Translations under genes and position numbers: made by a program
Shown here: piece by piece, positions 11,620 through 24,584 of the stretch
Layout: the number at the start of each line of letters is the position of its first letter
Numbering within the stretch: position 1 is the stretch's first letter
Notes under the pieces: generated by a model
Told to the model about the DNA's origin: nothing
Databases searched by the model: none
Seen by the model: the letters and a program-made list of their open reading frames with translations, nothing else
Assembly (NCBI GenBank): GCA_027382625.1
Contig: JAJKFJ010022668.1
Location: forward strand, 62,001-126,000
Direction of reading: 5' to 3'
Source: Tetmemena sp. SeJ-2015
Lineage: Eukaryota; Ciliophora; Spirotrichea; Sporadotrichida; Oxytrichidae
DNA length: 64,000 bases

Positions 11620-13970
11620 ATGAACGCAGACGAAGAAGACTTTAATAATCAGCACTTAGAATCTGTCTCACAGAATCTCCTCAGCTCCTCCAAATCCTAC
11701 CTCTCCTCAGAGCCTCGAAGCTAACTCTTCAGTATTAATGAGGACCCACTCCCTGCTGTGTAGAGCTCTGCAAGCACAAGAAGTAAGTTCTCATTTTTGA
11801 GTTTTAACTTCTCCCTTCAACTTCTCCCGAACCCAACGAGCGCAATCCAAAAGGAAAAAAATCTAAGTACTGAGAAATGCGTGGAATTGCCCATATTGAA
11901 CTCAGATATTAAAAAAGTTGAAGTTAATAAAAATTCTTATAATCTAGAAGAGAGGCAGTCTCAGCTGCTCATTGATGAGGAATTCGACGGGGAAGAAGAT
12001 GAAAAGCAGGATGAGTTAGATGATGTGCTGAATGAGATGCATAACCAGAGACACAGTCGAACCCGTGAGGACTCTAAAGAGGAAGAGGACGAGGAGGAGG
12101 AGATTGTGGTGGCTAGAGATGATGAAAACAACCCTTACTAACTGCTGTTTGCTGATGGAATGCACAAGCTTATAGACATGAAGGAGTAGGGCAAGAAAAA
12201 GTTTAAGGCATTTGTTGGACACGTAAAAAAGGCTCCTCACTTCCTCATCGATAACGAATATATCAAAAGAGGATACAGGATTATTACCAACTCATAATAA
12301 TTCGTTATTTAATATGCAATATCTGATTGTAGTAGTAACTTTAACAGCAAAAAGAGAATCTGCAAGTCTCTGTTTATGTGTCACAACGAGACCGTGAATG
12401 TTTGGAGTCACTTAATTGGAGTGGGTTGCTTTATAGGATTGCTAATCTATACCATCATCACACTTAGTCCTCTTGCTAGTTATTTCTCTAGCTCAAGCTC
12501 AGTCCCCGACAGAGAAATATCCATTAACCAAGCTTCTTTCATCGTACCTCACTCTGACATAGACCAACTACAGCAATTTTGAAGAGCTGTGCTCCAAGTT
12601 CTTGAATATCAGCATCAATACAGAAAACATTGACGAAGCATCTGCTTTTAATTTAATTAAAAAAGTACTATAAGAGCTTAATTTGTGGGGCAAAGCTTGG
12701 TAGAATGAACTTCAATAGTAAGATAATATTTAATTGTCATCAACTAATTTCAGCCACTCACAATTGAATACAAGCCCATACACTGACAAGGAATAATCGT
12801 GCATGTTTTAAATTTAAATATTTATGAAATAATCGTTCCTTTGGCATTTAGAAGGCTACTTCATGGACATCATGCACGTGGTTTCTAAAATCCCAGATAC
12901 AATTCAGTAAGCTAAATCCTACTCTTTCTAACTTTACGTATAGATCTTCACCCTACATCCAGTCCGTTGTGGAATTAATTCAAGGTCTTCCGTCTTAGTT
13001 GAAAGAACAAGTGCTCGCCTATCTAGGAAATTTGTAGCCTGATGAAGATGGAAAGAGAGAGTTCACTCTCAACAAAATCGAATACTTAAAGCAAATGACA
13101 TCCTTGATAAAAAATAAGGCTGAGAGCTGGATCCAAAATGTTTAAAACTAAATAGCGCAGCATCCGAATGCCACTCTTAGCGATTGGCTCGTACTTGGTC
13201 CACTAATTTAAGATCCACTCTCAGTCAAGTACACAGTTTCTAAAGCTCCTCTTTTCTTGCACATAGCAGGAGCTATTAGTTGTCTTGGGCTCTCTGCATT
13301 TTTCCATTTGTTTAAGGACCACTCTCAAAAGACATCTGAGTTCTTAGTTAGATTGGACTATGCAGGTATTAGTCTTATGATTGCTGGAAGTAACATGCCT
13401 CCACTGTATTACTCCTTCTACTGCAAACCTCTTCTGCGTAATTAAATCAGTCTTCCTTAATTGATCTATAGTTTTCAGGAATTTATACATGTCCCTTCAA
13501 AGCGTCTCCTGCTTATTAGTGTTCTGTGCATCCTTGTGGCCTAAATTTGATAAGCCAAAATACAGAGTCTTAAGAGGCACTCTTTTTGTGATCCTTGGTC
13601 TTGGTGGCTGTTGCTCCTATGACTCATATTTTCATCATTAGGTAAGTCCTCTCTAATAAGTAACAGTATATAGGGACTCTGAACTGCTTCCTACTTTTGA
13701 TGGACTATTTTGGGGCTTAGGAGGAGGTCTCTACATTTTTGGAGCTGTAATTTACATGCTGCGAGTGCCTGAGAGGTTCTTCCCAAACAAGTTTGACTTC
13801 TTTGTAAGTGTTAATGCAAATTTATCTTGTATTTTTAGGGATCGTCACATCAAATATTCCATCTGTGTATTCTTGCAGCCTCACTTATGCACTACTATGC
13901 ATCTCTGGAGTGCTTCCACAACAGGCAGTATTCACCTTGCCCAAACGAATTTATTGACAACATCGAATGA
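11620..13970 (+). CDS. PAQR / hemolysin-III family membrane receptor (adiponectin-receptor-like)
   Basis: Seven-pass membrane protein of the progestin/adipoQ receptor family; members act as lipid-sensing receptors or ceramidase-like hydrolases. Long acidic N-terminus, then PHFLIDNEYI, HNETVNVWSHLIG (family signature with metal-binding His), SAFFHLF, RLDYAGISLMIAGS, LWPKFDKPKYRVLRG and C-terminal SSHQIFHLCILAA with HxxxH. An unusually long hydrophilic insert (about 12560-13230) sits between the first membrane helix and the HIAGAISCLG helix. Three IESs (48, 34, 40 bp) restore this sequence; a frame change near 12560-12590 is not resolved. A 35-bp intron lies at 13804-13838. Start ATG 11620, TGA 13968-13970. 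Confidence 0.9.
12289..12336. other. IES, 48 bp, pointer AACT
   Basis: AACT at 12289-12292 and 12337-12340. Removal gives GYRIITNFNSKKRICKSLF, the expected lead-in to HNETVNVWSH. Length is 3n. Confidence 0.85.
12918..12951. other. IES, 34 bp, pointer CCTAC
   Basis: CCTAC at 12918-12922 and 12952-12956; removal joins QQAKS to YIQSVVELIQG in the PAQR gene. Confidence 0.8.
13440..13479. other. IES, 40 bp, pointer AATT
   Basis: AATT at 13440-13443 and 13480-13483; removal joins CKPLLRN to LYMSLQSVSC, matching a PAQR membrane segment. Confidence 0.8.
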
Positions 13971-14111
13971 TTTACACCCTCAAGCAAATATTGCAGAATT
14001 AATAACCATAGAATTTTACATAACTTACTGCACTAATGATTAGATATTGCTCTTTAGAGACGATGAGGGTGAATGGGGCGAAAATAGATTTTATAAAACA
14101 ATTATACTATA

Positions 14112-15804
14112 ATGAGAACAAGCACTAAAGCTCTTACATTAGTTTGCATAGCTCTCTTTATATCTTTTATTTTTACTCTCTTGAGTACGACTGTAGTCTT
14201 ACATGCTGGACATGACCATCATCATCACGACCATCATGATCATGACCATCACCATCACGATCATTCTCAGTAAAATAAAGTCAGTGCAGATGGAAGAATT
14301 CAAAAAGAAGCTGCACATGCACACTCTCATGAGGATCATCACAGCTCTTCAAAGATATAAGTGGAGGGAGCAACCAAGGAAAGTGTGCATGATCATTCAC
14401 ACGCTCATCACCACGATCACGACCATAGCCATCATGATCATCGACCATAGTCATCATGATCATGATCACGAGCACCATGATCATGAACACGCTCCGCACC
14501 ATCACCATGAACACGGAACCTTAACAATACATTAAAATGTATTTATTGAAGTGGAGGAGAATGTCCTTTCAAGAAAATGCAGCAAAAAATAATCTTTAAC
14601 CTTTCGCATTCAATTAAATAATGGGTAGTTCAAATGGAGAGCAAAGAGAACTGCCTAATGATCACAAATACTCGGACAACTTCCACATCCGTCTTGTCCA
14701 ACAAATAATGCACTACACTCAGGCAGAGAAAGCTGTGGACCTAATGAACTCACTTCTTTAACCTTTGCCTCAGATGGCTCAAGCTATCGCTTCAACTTTA
14801 TTCATCTCAATAGTGCCAATCTTTTTCATCTACGCCATGAACTTGATCTTCCTCTCAAGCCCCGTCCTCAGAGATAAGGTAATCTGCTATCTTATCTCTT
14901 TTGCTATTGGAGGTCTTCTAGGAGATGTATTCTTCCACACACTTCCTCATCTGAGCTCAGGCCATTCTCACAGCCATGATAGCCACGATCATCATCACTC
15001 GCATGAGGATGAACATTAACATTCTCACGAAGAATCAAGATATCATCTTTTATTTGTAAGGCCATGGACATCAGCACGATCCAGAACAGATGACCATGAA
15101 TCTTATCATCATAATAGGTATAGTCAGCTTCTTCCTCATAGAAAAGGGCTCAATATATTCTAAGAAATGTGTGTTATACTTATTTTAAAAGGTGGTTGAG
15201 ACTTTTGTGGGAAGCAGTCACGATCACAGCCACCCAGGACATGATCATGGCCCTAAACAAGGAAAAGCTAAGGGTGAAAACAAATCAAAGCAGGAGAAGA
15301 CAAAGGAAGATGAGGAGAGACAGAAGAGGTATACCTCTTATGCCATTTTAACTCTAATCGGGGACTTCCTGCACAACTTCACAGATGGCCTCTCAATCGG
15401 AGTAGCATATGTTGCAAGTAAGTACAATTTTTGATGCGATTATTGATTCTTTAGACTACAAAATGGGTTTGATAACAACAATGGCCATGTTCTTCCACGA
15501 GATTCCTCATGAAGTTGGAGATTTCGCAATTCTCTTCTAGCTTAACTACGGTGTGTGCAAGATTCTAGGCTTCTAACTGCTCACTGCCGTTGGTGCGCTT
15601 ATTGGTACTGCAATGGGTAGCATGATTGGACAGCTGTATATGAACCAATGCTTGGCCTTTACCTCTGGAGGATTCCTTTACTTTGCAATTAATGGGCTGA
15701 TGGGTGAGCTGAAGCAAGTGAAGTCATTCGCTCAAATAGTAGCATGCCTACTCTCGATGGCACTGGGTCTTTACTTCATGTTTGTGTTTGCTCTTTTTGA
15801 ATGA
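14112..15804 (+). CDS. ZIP zinc transporter, KE4/SLC39A7-like
   Basis: Zinc importer or organelle-release transporter of the ZIP family, LIV-1/KE4 type. ATG 14112 begins a signal-like hydrophobic segment (residues 7-33) followed by a long His/Asp-rich luminal region. Then membrane helices with FAIGGLLGDVFFHTLPH, a second His-rich loop, FFLIEK, and the ZIP signature pair HNFTDGLSIG and HEIPHEVGDFAIL that line the metal path. Four inserts (22, 61, 28, 45 bp) restore the sequence. A GTAAGT intron lies at 15418-15454. The 22-bp insert sits inside the His-rich repeats and has an unusually long 12-bp pointer. TGA 15802-15804. Confidence 0.93.
14430..14451. other. IES or 22-bp tandem duplication, 12-bp repeat
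   Basis: CATCATGATCAT at 14430-14441 and 14452-14463. One copy must be lost to keep the His/Asp repeats in frame (HSHHDHDHEHHDHEH). It could be a true IES with a long pointer or a germline repeat expansion. Confidence 0.6.
14568..14628. other. IES, 61 bp, pointer TTCAA
   Basis: TTCAA at 14568-14572 and 14629-14633; removal joins VEENVLS to NGEQRELPN in the ZIP gene. Confidence 0.75.
15030..15057. other. IES, 28 bp, pointer AAG
   Basis: AAG at 15030-15032 and 15058-15060; removal joins the His-rich loop HQHSHE to GHGHQHDPEQ in the ZIP gene. Confidence 0.8.
15142..15186. other. IES, 45 bp, pointer AAAAGG
   Basis: AAAAGG at 15142-15147 and 15187-15192; removal gives SFFLIEKVVETFVG, the expected ZIP helix end. 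Length is 3n. Confidence 0.85.
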
Positions 15805-15999
15805 TTAAGCAGTTTTGTTATTCTTTACAGAACTTATTACAACTTTAACTTCTGAATTAGTTATTACATTTATTAGAGTCATTAAACAATTTATCTTACA
15901 CAAAAACCAATCTCTCCCGTGAACCTGTGTTCTTCTTTCATGCAAAAACGAAGCAAGCAAAATTTTCAGATCTTAAAAAGGGAAGGCCTTTAATAGCAA

Positions 16000-18275
16000 A
16001 TGAGTTAAGGAGACTCTCTGAATGCTGATGAGTCTATGACTACTCTGAATTCTTTCCATTCGAGGTAGGAACAAATGAGACCTAGCAACCCTTTTCGATA
16101 GACCCTAGACAGTCAAATATTTTCAGAATTCAGCGAGAAAAAGAACAAACTGTTTCTCAATTCTCACTCCAAGTCAAAGAACTAGAGAGACAATTAATTA
16201 AACCTCCTATACGAGAATGGGCTGTTGAATAAGGAAAATTAGAGCTATCATAGAGGCAAAGTCTCAATAAATTGAAAAGCAATTTGGAGGGACCCTTAGT
16301 CTCTTGGTTTTTGTGACTAGCAGGCCAAAAATTAGTCACTTAGTCTACAGTGCTTTGATAGATAGACTAGGGAATAACTTCTCAAGAATATAGAGCTACT
16401 GAAATTCAAATTCGAATTTGAAAACGGGGCTATTAAAATTAATAACCAAGTCCAGGTTCCACAATTTGAGGGGGATTAAGAGCGAGTGAATGAAGATGAT
16501 AGCAAGGATTTAAGGTCTGAGTATGTGTACGCTGATTCAGAAATTCTTAACTCTTCCTCGAAGCAGATGAAATAGAGCGAATAAAGCACCGACAAATACT
16601 GCCGAATAAACAAAAATGATTCAAGCTAGGATACTCAAAATAGTAAACTAAAAACGAATAGTCATATAATTATCATTTTTATATGTTTTAAACGAGGGAA
16701 TAAGTTGAATTAGGAGATGCCTGAGTCAATTACAAATTCTAAATGCCTTACAAATAGATAGGGCATATTCTTGAACACCAATTTGAGAGGTGACAATGAG
16801 AGCTACCTTGACTCTTCGACAGCCTCATTTATGAAAACTATCGAGCCGCTGGTTGAGTCTATAGTGGAAACTAAATTTGCGGCCATGACTCAAAGAATTC
16901 AAGAACTTGAGAATCAACTTAAAATATAGTCCCAACAATAAGATAAGTATTTCTATTGCGATTTATAAGTTACGTTATAAGAAAAGGAATTTAGTTTTCA
17001 AATGCAGTAGATGAGAGATATCCTCGAGGAAGATTGTTTATTTTTATGTCAAATATTAAAGTCTAGCTTGCTGTAAAAGTCTAAAGAACTTAGGAGCAGA
17101 TATGTGGCGTCTAAATTTATTGCATTAATTTAAATTCAAGGACTAGAAAGTGAGCAGCTGACCACTTTAAATAAGAAAAATAATCCTTTTTTCAAGGAGT
17201 CCTGTCTCGAAAATTAGCTAATAGTTGCAGAGATGAGGGACTAAGAATGCGACGTTTCTGACTCAGAATCCATAGTGAGTAGCTTTAATGACTATTTGTA
17301 GAGGTAATAACGCTCTGAGCACACATTAAATTATGAAATGAAAAATCAAGAGGACTCCTCATGCCATAGCTAAAAATCATTCTCACAGAAATCTCAGACT
17401 CAATAGAACGAACCTCTATTAGTAAATCTTCATCGACTAGATCATTCATGATGCTCACTCACAAGGAAATAAACTTGACAGCAAAGACTATTAACTTAGT
17501 GCTAGCGTGTCCAACATATTCTAAAGCCATCCTATGAGGATGAACTCAAGTTAGGAGAAATACTAGTTATAATAAATTATTTTTTTGGAATAAGAAAAAC
17601 TCTTAAGCTTCTAGATTAACCGAGGGAGGTCAAGATAGGTAAAGCTAGAGGCAATCTAATATCCTGTATCTTTAGGATATAAATGAAGATCATATTAGAC
17701 GCTTATATCAAATGATGGAGCAGGATAGTAAAAGCACTCTCGATTTCAATCTTGAAAAAGATTCGCTTGAAGGAGTAGAATTAGGTGGGAGAGAGACTAT
17801 AAATGAGAGTGTCTGGGTTGAAGAAGCTAGAAATGAAAGTGCTAATAATTGTCAGAATATCTCAGAGAGACAATAACGAAGGAGTGAATGCCAAAACTTT
17901 ATGAAGATTTGCCAATCATAATGCCCAGAAAAGTAGAGAAACACAGAGGTTTTACAAAATAGTAAAATCCAACTGATTGATTAATAGCATAAAAAGTAAA
18001 TACTGAGACACACGCTTTAGTACTAACCGCTCATTTTAAAACGTTAATAGGCTCAGAAATAGCTCACACTAGAAAAGTAACAAACCACTGAGATGAGGAA
18101 TTAAATTTACTATAAATATAATTTAGTATAAAATTCCCAAAAGAACGAGTCCGATGACATGGTGGCTTTATGTCGAGCTCTTGATTGTTCTCAATTTTCT
18201 AAGACGTCTTCTTCTTAAGTTTAACATGAGGGAGATATCTAAATTTATGATCTGAGCTTTTCTGACTAAGAATGA
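16000..18275 (+). CDS. hypothetical coiled-coil protein
   Basis: ATG 16000 to TGA 18273-18275 with several frame changes (near 16120-16320, 17450 and 17560-17640), so it contains unresolved IESs or introns. The N-terminal part is Ser/Asn-rich, followed by helical Glu/Gln/Lys heptads (for example REKEQTVSQFSLQVKELERQL), a long Ser/Asn/Gln section, and a second coiled coil near 16860-17060. No enzymatic motif or membrane span. It converges on RPA1, the stops lying about 115 bp apart. Function unknown. Confidence 0.6.
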
Positions 18276-18389
18276 AAAAATTATTTCTAATTTATCTCTG
18301 AAAAAAAGATATTTAGTTTACTCGTTTAGAAATTAAATGATTTACACTATAGAAACCATGATAAAAATCTTGCTTTTGAATACTCCTTT

Positions 18390-20674
18390 TCAGACTGTAC
18401 TTGCCTGTTGCTCTGGAATATAGTTATATAACTCTAGCCGCCTGAGTATTTCTTTATTTTCCTAGTGATAAGAAATACTTTGTATTCGAGTGCAAAAGTA
18501 CTGGACTCTTTAGTCTCCGGTCTATTTAACTTTAATCTGCATACAGTAAGGTCTGAATTGAGCGTCGATAAAAATTTCATTTAACGCTTCCTCTTATTAG
18601 CTCTCTTTTATCCTTCTCACAGTTTCAGCAGGGACGCACATAATTTAAGATCCTTATTCTCTGTAGAAGTTTACGAAAAGGGAATCTGATGAATCACTTA
18701 TTTTAGCCAGTAGCATATAAGTAGGTATGCAATTCTAAAAGGTTTAGTTGCAACTATCACAGCGGTATTAATTTGCTCCCTCTTCTGTAACTTTCTTTCT
18801 ACAATTTTCCTCTGGACAAGACAAGTAATATAGCTTCTCATCCCTCTTTATGAAAGAGAGATGACAGTTTATCCAAAAGTAGTACTAGCCTGCATTTATT
18901 CCAGCCAAACTTTATTACTGAAGGAAATCTTAAATCTCGGCTATCATTCTAACGTTTTCTTGAGGTTTAGAAGCTGAACTTACTGCTGTCTCACTCTTTT
19001 CTTTCTTAATGGTAATACTCTTAAAAGACTCTTTGCTTTTTAGACCTTGATACCAAAATCTTAAAATGTCAGCTCTAGGGTGCTAGATGTCTAAGATTAT
19101 AAATGCATCTTCGTGTATGTTGATTTACTTCCCAGCATAGTCAACTATTTTCGCACCTTTTGCAGCAATTACTATGTTTGGGTTTTACTCATCAAACTCA
19201 TCGAATTTGTGAGCCATTTCATTCCACAGACATATGGAAACCATCAACTCTGAATCATCTACTACAGTTATCATTCGTTTTTCCTTGTTGAGGCCAGCTT
19301 TGGTCTATACCTCCTACAAAGGACCAATCTAATGTACAACTGCAATTATATCGATGACCTTATTTTTGTCAAGAGTGAGGATATCTCTGATCCCAACAAA
19401 GTTGAAGCCTTTCTCCTAAATGCTAAGATCATCCGGAACCTCAACTATATCTGCATTTTTGTCGAACACAAGAGTATAATCATTCTTTAGCGCTGTGTAT
19501 TTGTGATTAGCGAGCTTTACGGAACCGTTGGAAAATAGGTATATCTATATCATTTTGAATTAGCTAAATTTCACTTACACATCCTTCTTTAATTATTTAG
19601 TCAAATCTATCTGCAGAATCTTTGAAGAATGTTGCTTATATCTAGGTGCCAAAGCAATCCATGATCTCAATGTTTAATATACATCCTTCTCCTTTAGAAT
19701 TCTTCCACATTTTCTTCTCGTGCTTCTTAACCACTCAGCCTTTTATCCTCCAATCATAATTAAAAGTGCTCAGCGCTTTGATTGGAGTGTAAATGTTGAA
19801 CTGATTAGAGTCACTCTTGCAATCTTCCTAATTTCCACCACCATTACCTCCTCTGTTATGATGATCATTAAATGAAGTTTGGTAAGGATTTTGTTAATTG
19901 TGAAGCCCATAAAGCAAGTGCTGACTATTTTGATTGCTGGCGCAGTCTTCGGTTGTTTGAGACATTTCATCCTCTCCCTTCATTGGAGAGTCCTTAGGAG
20001 GGTACTTTTAATTGATTACCTCTGCTGGGATATTTAGATCAGCCAAATTTGGATCTACTAGGGGCCCTTACTTGAGATTAATTTCGAGATCTCTGGGAGT
20101 TCCGATCTTCTGTTGCAGATTCTTATAAAGTATCTTTGGAGGCTTGGTCAAAATTATTATTCTATATATGGAAAGTTAAGAATGGATAATAAAATTCTTA
20201 CGATTTCGATCCAACTTTTTGTATGATATAGGAGAATATCTATATTATGCAATAGTTCTCTAACTCCTCGTCCTACAGAATAATATAAGTCGCTTAATTT
20301 ATTCTTACCATCAAAGAGTAGATCTTATTGTTAATAAGAACCATATTTTAGGAGAGTCCATCACTAGCAAAGAATTTGATTCTCACTGCTTTTAGTCGAT
20401 CCCTTTTCTGAGCATCGCTTAATTCCTCCTCCTTAACTTACTATTTATCTTTTCTCTCAGCCTCTAAATCTTTAGGCTGTAGTACCTAGACTATAAATGA
20501 GTATTTGTTTTCCTTGTTCTCTTCTACGTTTTAGACCAGTTCTTAAATGGCATTTTTACTGAGCTGAGTTACAATTTCTTGCCCTTATCCTTCGTCTTGC
20601 TCATCTTGAGATAATAAGGGCGAGCTTGACTTTATTTATGCTTCCTTTTTTGTCTTATGGGTTGCTTTCTTCAT
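18390..20674 (-). CDS. RPA1: replication protein A large subunit (RPA1/RPA70)
   Basis: Single-stranded DNA-binding subunit used in replication, repair and recombination. Minus from ATG 20674 the N-terminal OB fold (DBD-F) shows VRIKFFASDGLSQNMVL, then a linker, then DBD-A with the signature PIKALSTFNYDWRIKG and WKNSKGEGCILNIEI. DBD-B follows (FVGIRDILTLDKNKVIDIIAVV; TVVDDSELMVSICLWNE). The C-terminal DBD-C contains a zinc ribbon (LSCPEENCRKKV...YRCDSCNQTF). Introns with GTAAGA/GTAAGT donors occur near 20270-20310, 20160-20200 and 19540-19580. TGA 18390-18392. Domain order and size (about 700 residues) fit RPA70. Confidence 0.93.
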
Positions 20675-20947
20675 TTTAAGTTTAAAAGTTTCACAAATGG
20701 ATAGATGGGGAAATCTTGGAGCTTTACAAATTTTTGACAATTAGTTGCTTGGTTGAGCTATTTAACTAGTTAGATGATGCAAATGAGAGATACAGTTGTT
20801 GTCTAAGTTTAATAGCTCTTTATAATAAATAATGCGCTCTTAATTTTACCCACTTTTGCATTCCCTCCAATATATTACAATCGCATCCACATTAAGTAAT
20901 TTATAATTTATTAAGAGCAAGATAAAAAGTTAGTTAAAACTATTATC
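20675..20947. promoter_or_regulatory. divergent promoter region
   Basis: AT-rich intergenic segment between divergent RPA1 and the plus-strand gene at 20948. No defined element identified. Confidence 0.35.
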
Positions 20948-23900
20948 ATGGAAAAAATAGAGAGCCTATTGAGAAATAGGGGAGCAGATAATGATCAAGG
21001 AGGTCCATCTCTCCCATTTACAAATCAATCTTAGAGGAGCAAATAATCCTCGCAGCCATTCACACCGCATGAAGCAATCAATAACAAGGATTAAGCCACA
21101 GCAGCAAAGACTAAAAGACAACATCAAAGATCAGAGAGCTTAAACCAGACTTTTATAACAGACTAAAAAATTTTTAATGTCTTTAAGGTGAATTATTAGA
21201 TAGACTCGAATTCTTATATGGGGAGTTGAAACGATGATCCAATAACTGCGACTAATGATTTCCACGCTGTTTCTCAAATAATTAATGGAATCATAAAAGA
21301 CATGCACAACTCTAAAATGCAGAATCAAACAATTAGATCCTTTCTCACACAGAGGTTGGCTTTATTTAGAAAAATGGGTCTCTCAAGTGAAGAAACTGAT
21401 TTGCTTTTCGATTATGTAAATTTTACTCTGTCTTAAATTACATAGATAGAAAAGGACTATGACTACACTAAATAGATTATGAAAACTGATCTAGCTGCTA
21501 AATTTATCGTTTAGTACGATCGAATTATTTATATAACACCTTTCCTTTAGTCTGAGAAAAGTTTATAAATTTATCTTTAAGCTAAGACTGGATTTTTCGA
21601 ACAAAAGAGCTAAAAAATTGTCTAGAAAAAGCAGTTTGATAAGGAACAGGTATAGTTGAAGCATGAATTGGAATTTCCCGAAGAAGCAGTTGCAAATAGT
21701 CCCATTAAAGTCTGTATAGCTGGCTTTAAAGATCTTATTCACGACACTTAGTTCCACTAATCAAAAGTAAGGCTGAGATATTTAAATATGGATTTAGTTA
21801 AATATAAGAATACCTAAGACCATCTTTATAGCTAAAATAAAGTTGTCTGCTATATTTTTAAATAATATTGATTCACTACAATATTTACCAAGGAGGCTAA
21901 AAGATGTTGTACGCTAAGAATGTGAGCGATCCTAGCACCTCTGATTCGCAAAGTTGAGTAATCATCAAGTGCATTTAGATAAACAACGCAAACGCGCTTC
22001 GGACTATGATCGAAGCAGATTTTACATATAAATCTTAAAACCCTCTTGCTTCAGAACTGAGACCTTATTTTGTTTTGAAATACAGCTCCAACTAAACCTT
22101 TTTATAATTTTATTTTACCTCTAACACTACTAAGTTTTATGTAGATATTGATTCTCTTATGGATGACATCGGGACTTACAAAGCTCTTTACGGTAAAAAC
22201 TTAAAATCTATTAGTAACTTATAATATAGACTGCGTGATTCAGGAGTGCGTTATATCAAGATCAAGAAAGCCTAGCATTATCAGAATTACTATAGAGCAT
22301 AATATAATCACAAAAGTGAAGACTCTCTTCTTGAAAAAGATGAAAGAGTTCGATGATGTTAAAGCTCAGTCAAAGATAGCGTAAATTATTCATTAGAAGA
22401 GAAATGAAGAAAGAAGCATTGAGATGAGTAAAAGGACTATCAAGGACGTTATTCAAGATAAGTTTGAGGCGAAAATCAAAATGAAGGAGCAGATTGCAAA
22501 GATCCAAAGTATTTTTAAGCTTTTATATGATAGTATGATGCAAAAAAAGTTTCACGTTTCTTCTGAGCTCATTCAAAATCTGGAATCCGCCGCATGTTCA
22601 CCCCTTGCCTATCAAGAAGCGTAGAAAGATGCAATGAAGCTTTACAACTTCTTAAATTCTTCAAAATTTAGAACACACGGACTTAATCTAGATTACATCG
22701 TTATTGATTTCATGGAAGATGCAAAGGAGTAAATGTAAGTATATTCAATTCGTTTAATCTTCTCTATTTAGAGTGTTACTGCAAATTAAATTCTTAAACT
22801 TCTCTGCCATTTATCGAGCTCCTTCTTCTTAAATAAATTAAAGACCAAAGTCTTCAATGATAAAATAAGATACTACTGATATTCAGTAAAAGGAGAAATG
22901 TGAGAGCTTCATTTGTACTCACCTTCAAAATGACTTCGTAGCAAAGAGATTAAAAGATATCTTCTATGAGTACTCACCACCTGTAGTAACTGACATCCTT
23001 TTGAAATAGAAGAACAGTGAAATTCAAGAATACCCCTCTTATAAATAAGAGCCTTTCATTATGCAGTATGTATGCTAGGACTTGATTCAAATGCTCGAAC
23101 TTAAAAAGCAGGTCCCAGAGTCTCCGCCTAAAAGAGAGGATAAAATTTAGCATGTCAGAATGTGTAGATTCTGCAGGGCTTATTTGGAGGCTTTTAAACA
23201 GAGAGAGCAGCATCAGCTTTTCTAATCAGATGAGATAAGCGCAAGGCTACAAGATCTGTCCGTAACGCATCTTACTTTTTGGAAGAAGGAGGATTATGAA
23301 TTCATATTTTAACACACTACCAAATACTTTAAATTAAGAAAGGGAAACCTCAAAGCAGCCCTAAAAAGTAAAAGGAAACGATGAGAGAATAATAAAGTGA
23401 ACTGGCAGGTGACAATAAAAAATTCGAGAGTCTAAGTCTCTATCAAATCTTAAAATAAGTACATTTTACAAGCCTAACTCGAACCTTGAGAAATTAATTT
23501 CAGCTACTTACAAAGAAGATGCATCTGTACTAAAGACAGAAAGCTTGTATTTTATTTAAAAAGATCAGGCGTGCCAAATTACATGAAGATTAATGCCTCT
23601 CACATGAATTACATTCAACCTGGAGTTGAGGATAAAACTGAACAAATCAAGTTTCTCTATCTTAATAAAAGAAATAAAATGGCCAGAAATGATCTATCAG
23701 AAATAAAGGAAAGCTTTCACAATAAAACTTAGAATAATTTCAGCAGAGGACGATAGACTTCAGATTTTACAATGCCCAATATCATTAAAACGAGTCATCG
23801 TTTCTTAACTATCAGTTTATAAATTTTAATGTCATCTTGAAAAAGATACCGAAAACTAAAATTTTCAAATTGGCTAAAACACAGACTTTTCATAAAACTC

Positions 23901-24191
23901 TTTTAATAAATTAAAAAGATCTAAATCTTACCAAAGGAATTAATTACTTAAATCAAAGAGCTTTTGAATAGAGGATGAATAAGTAAGATGCCCAAGATTT
24001 AACAAACCTGCAAAATTTCAAACATTAATCTAATTCAAGTCAACTTTAAAATGAATAAAGGTCATCAAGAATAGTTTTCTGCAACCAAAATTAAGAAAAT
24101 ATATGAGCTAGAAGAAAAGAGGATTAAATAAAAGGTTAATGGGCTCAAAATAAAGCTGTCTGAATTAACTAAAAAATAAATGATAAAATGA
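20948..24191 (+). CDS. large hypothetical protein
   Basis: ATG 20948 starts a long frame (about 330 codons, Gln-coded TAA/TAG) with a Ser/Gln-rich N-terminus and then regular alternating hydrophobic sequence (for example FLTQRLALFRKMGLSSEETDLLFDYV), indicating a folded domain I do not recognise. Further coding continues with frame changes near 21930, 22330, 22740, 22880 and 23400, ending near TGA 24189-24191. A Cys-containing segment RMCRFCRAYLEAF occurs around 23160. The last third is Lys/Asn/Gln-rich and low complexity. It could be two adjacent genes; the joins were not solved. Confidence 0.5.
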
Positions 24192-24584
24192 TTAATCATT
24201 ATAGGTTAATTAAATAAAATTTGAAGTTTAGTAAAAAAATAAAATGAGGACTAAAATAAAAAATTACTGCTCATCATTGTGGCAACTTTTTCATCATTAA
24301 AAACTATTTTTTAAAATAAAAAGATTAATGAAATAACAACAAAAAAGAAGATGAAAGCTATTGGAATTAAGCAACATCCAGTTAAAGATAATTAATTTTA
24401 ATTGAGAAATTTTAGCTGTCTCTCAATATATCTAATTAGTTTATAGATTAAAAAAATTTGATAGTTCAATAACTTGACATATATAATTATTGAAAGATTA
24501 TGACGCTAATATATTTGACCAAATGATAATGAAAAAATAAATTGTCCTCATTAAGACCTACACGTCATGAAATTAAATATGGAA
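24192..24584. other. AT-rich spacer
   Basis: Very A+T-rich 390 bp between two convergent genes. I see no gene, repeat or motif. Confidence 0.5.

Noticed and set aside
14525..14550. Imperfect palindrome around AATACATTAAAATGTATT
   Set aside because: Short, AT-rich and within the expected chance level for this base composition; it lies in a coding stretch of the ZIP gene.
21140..21757. Minus-strand open frames of about 60 residues
   Set aside because: Shadows of the long plus-strand frame starting at 20948.
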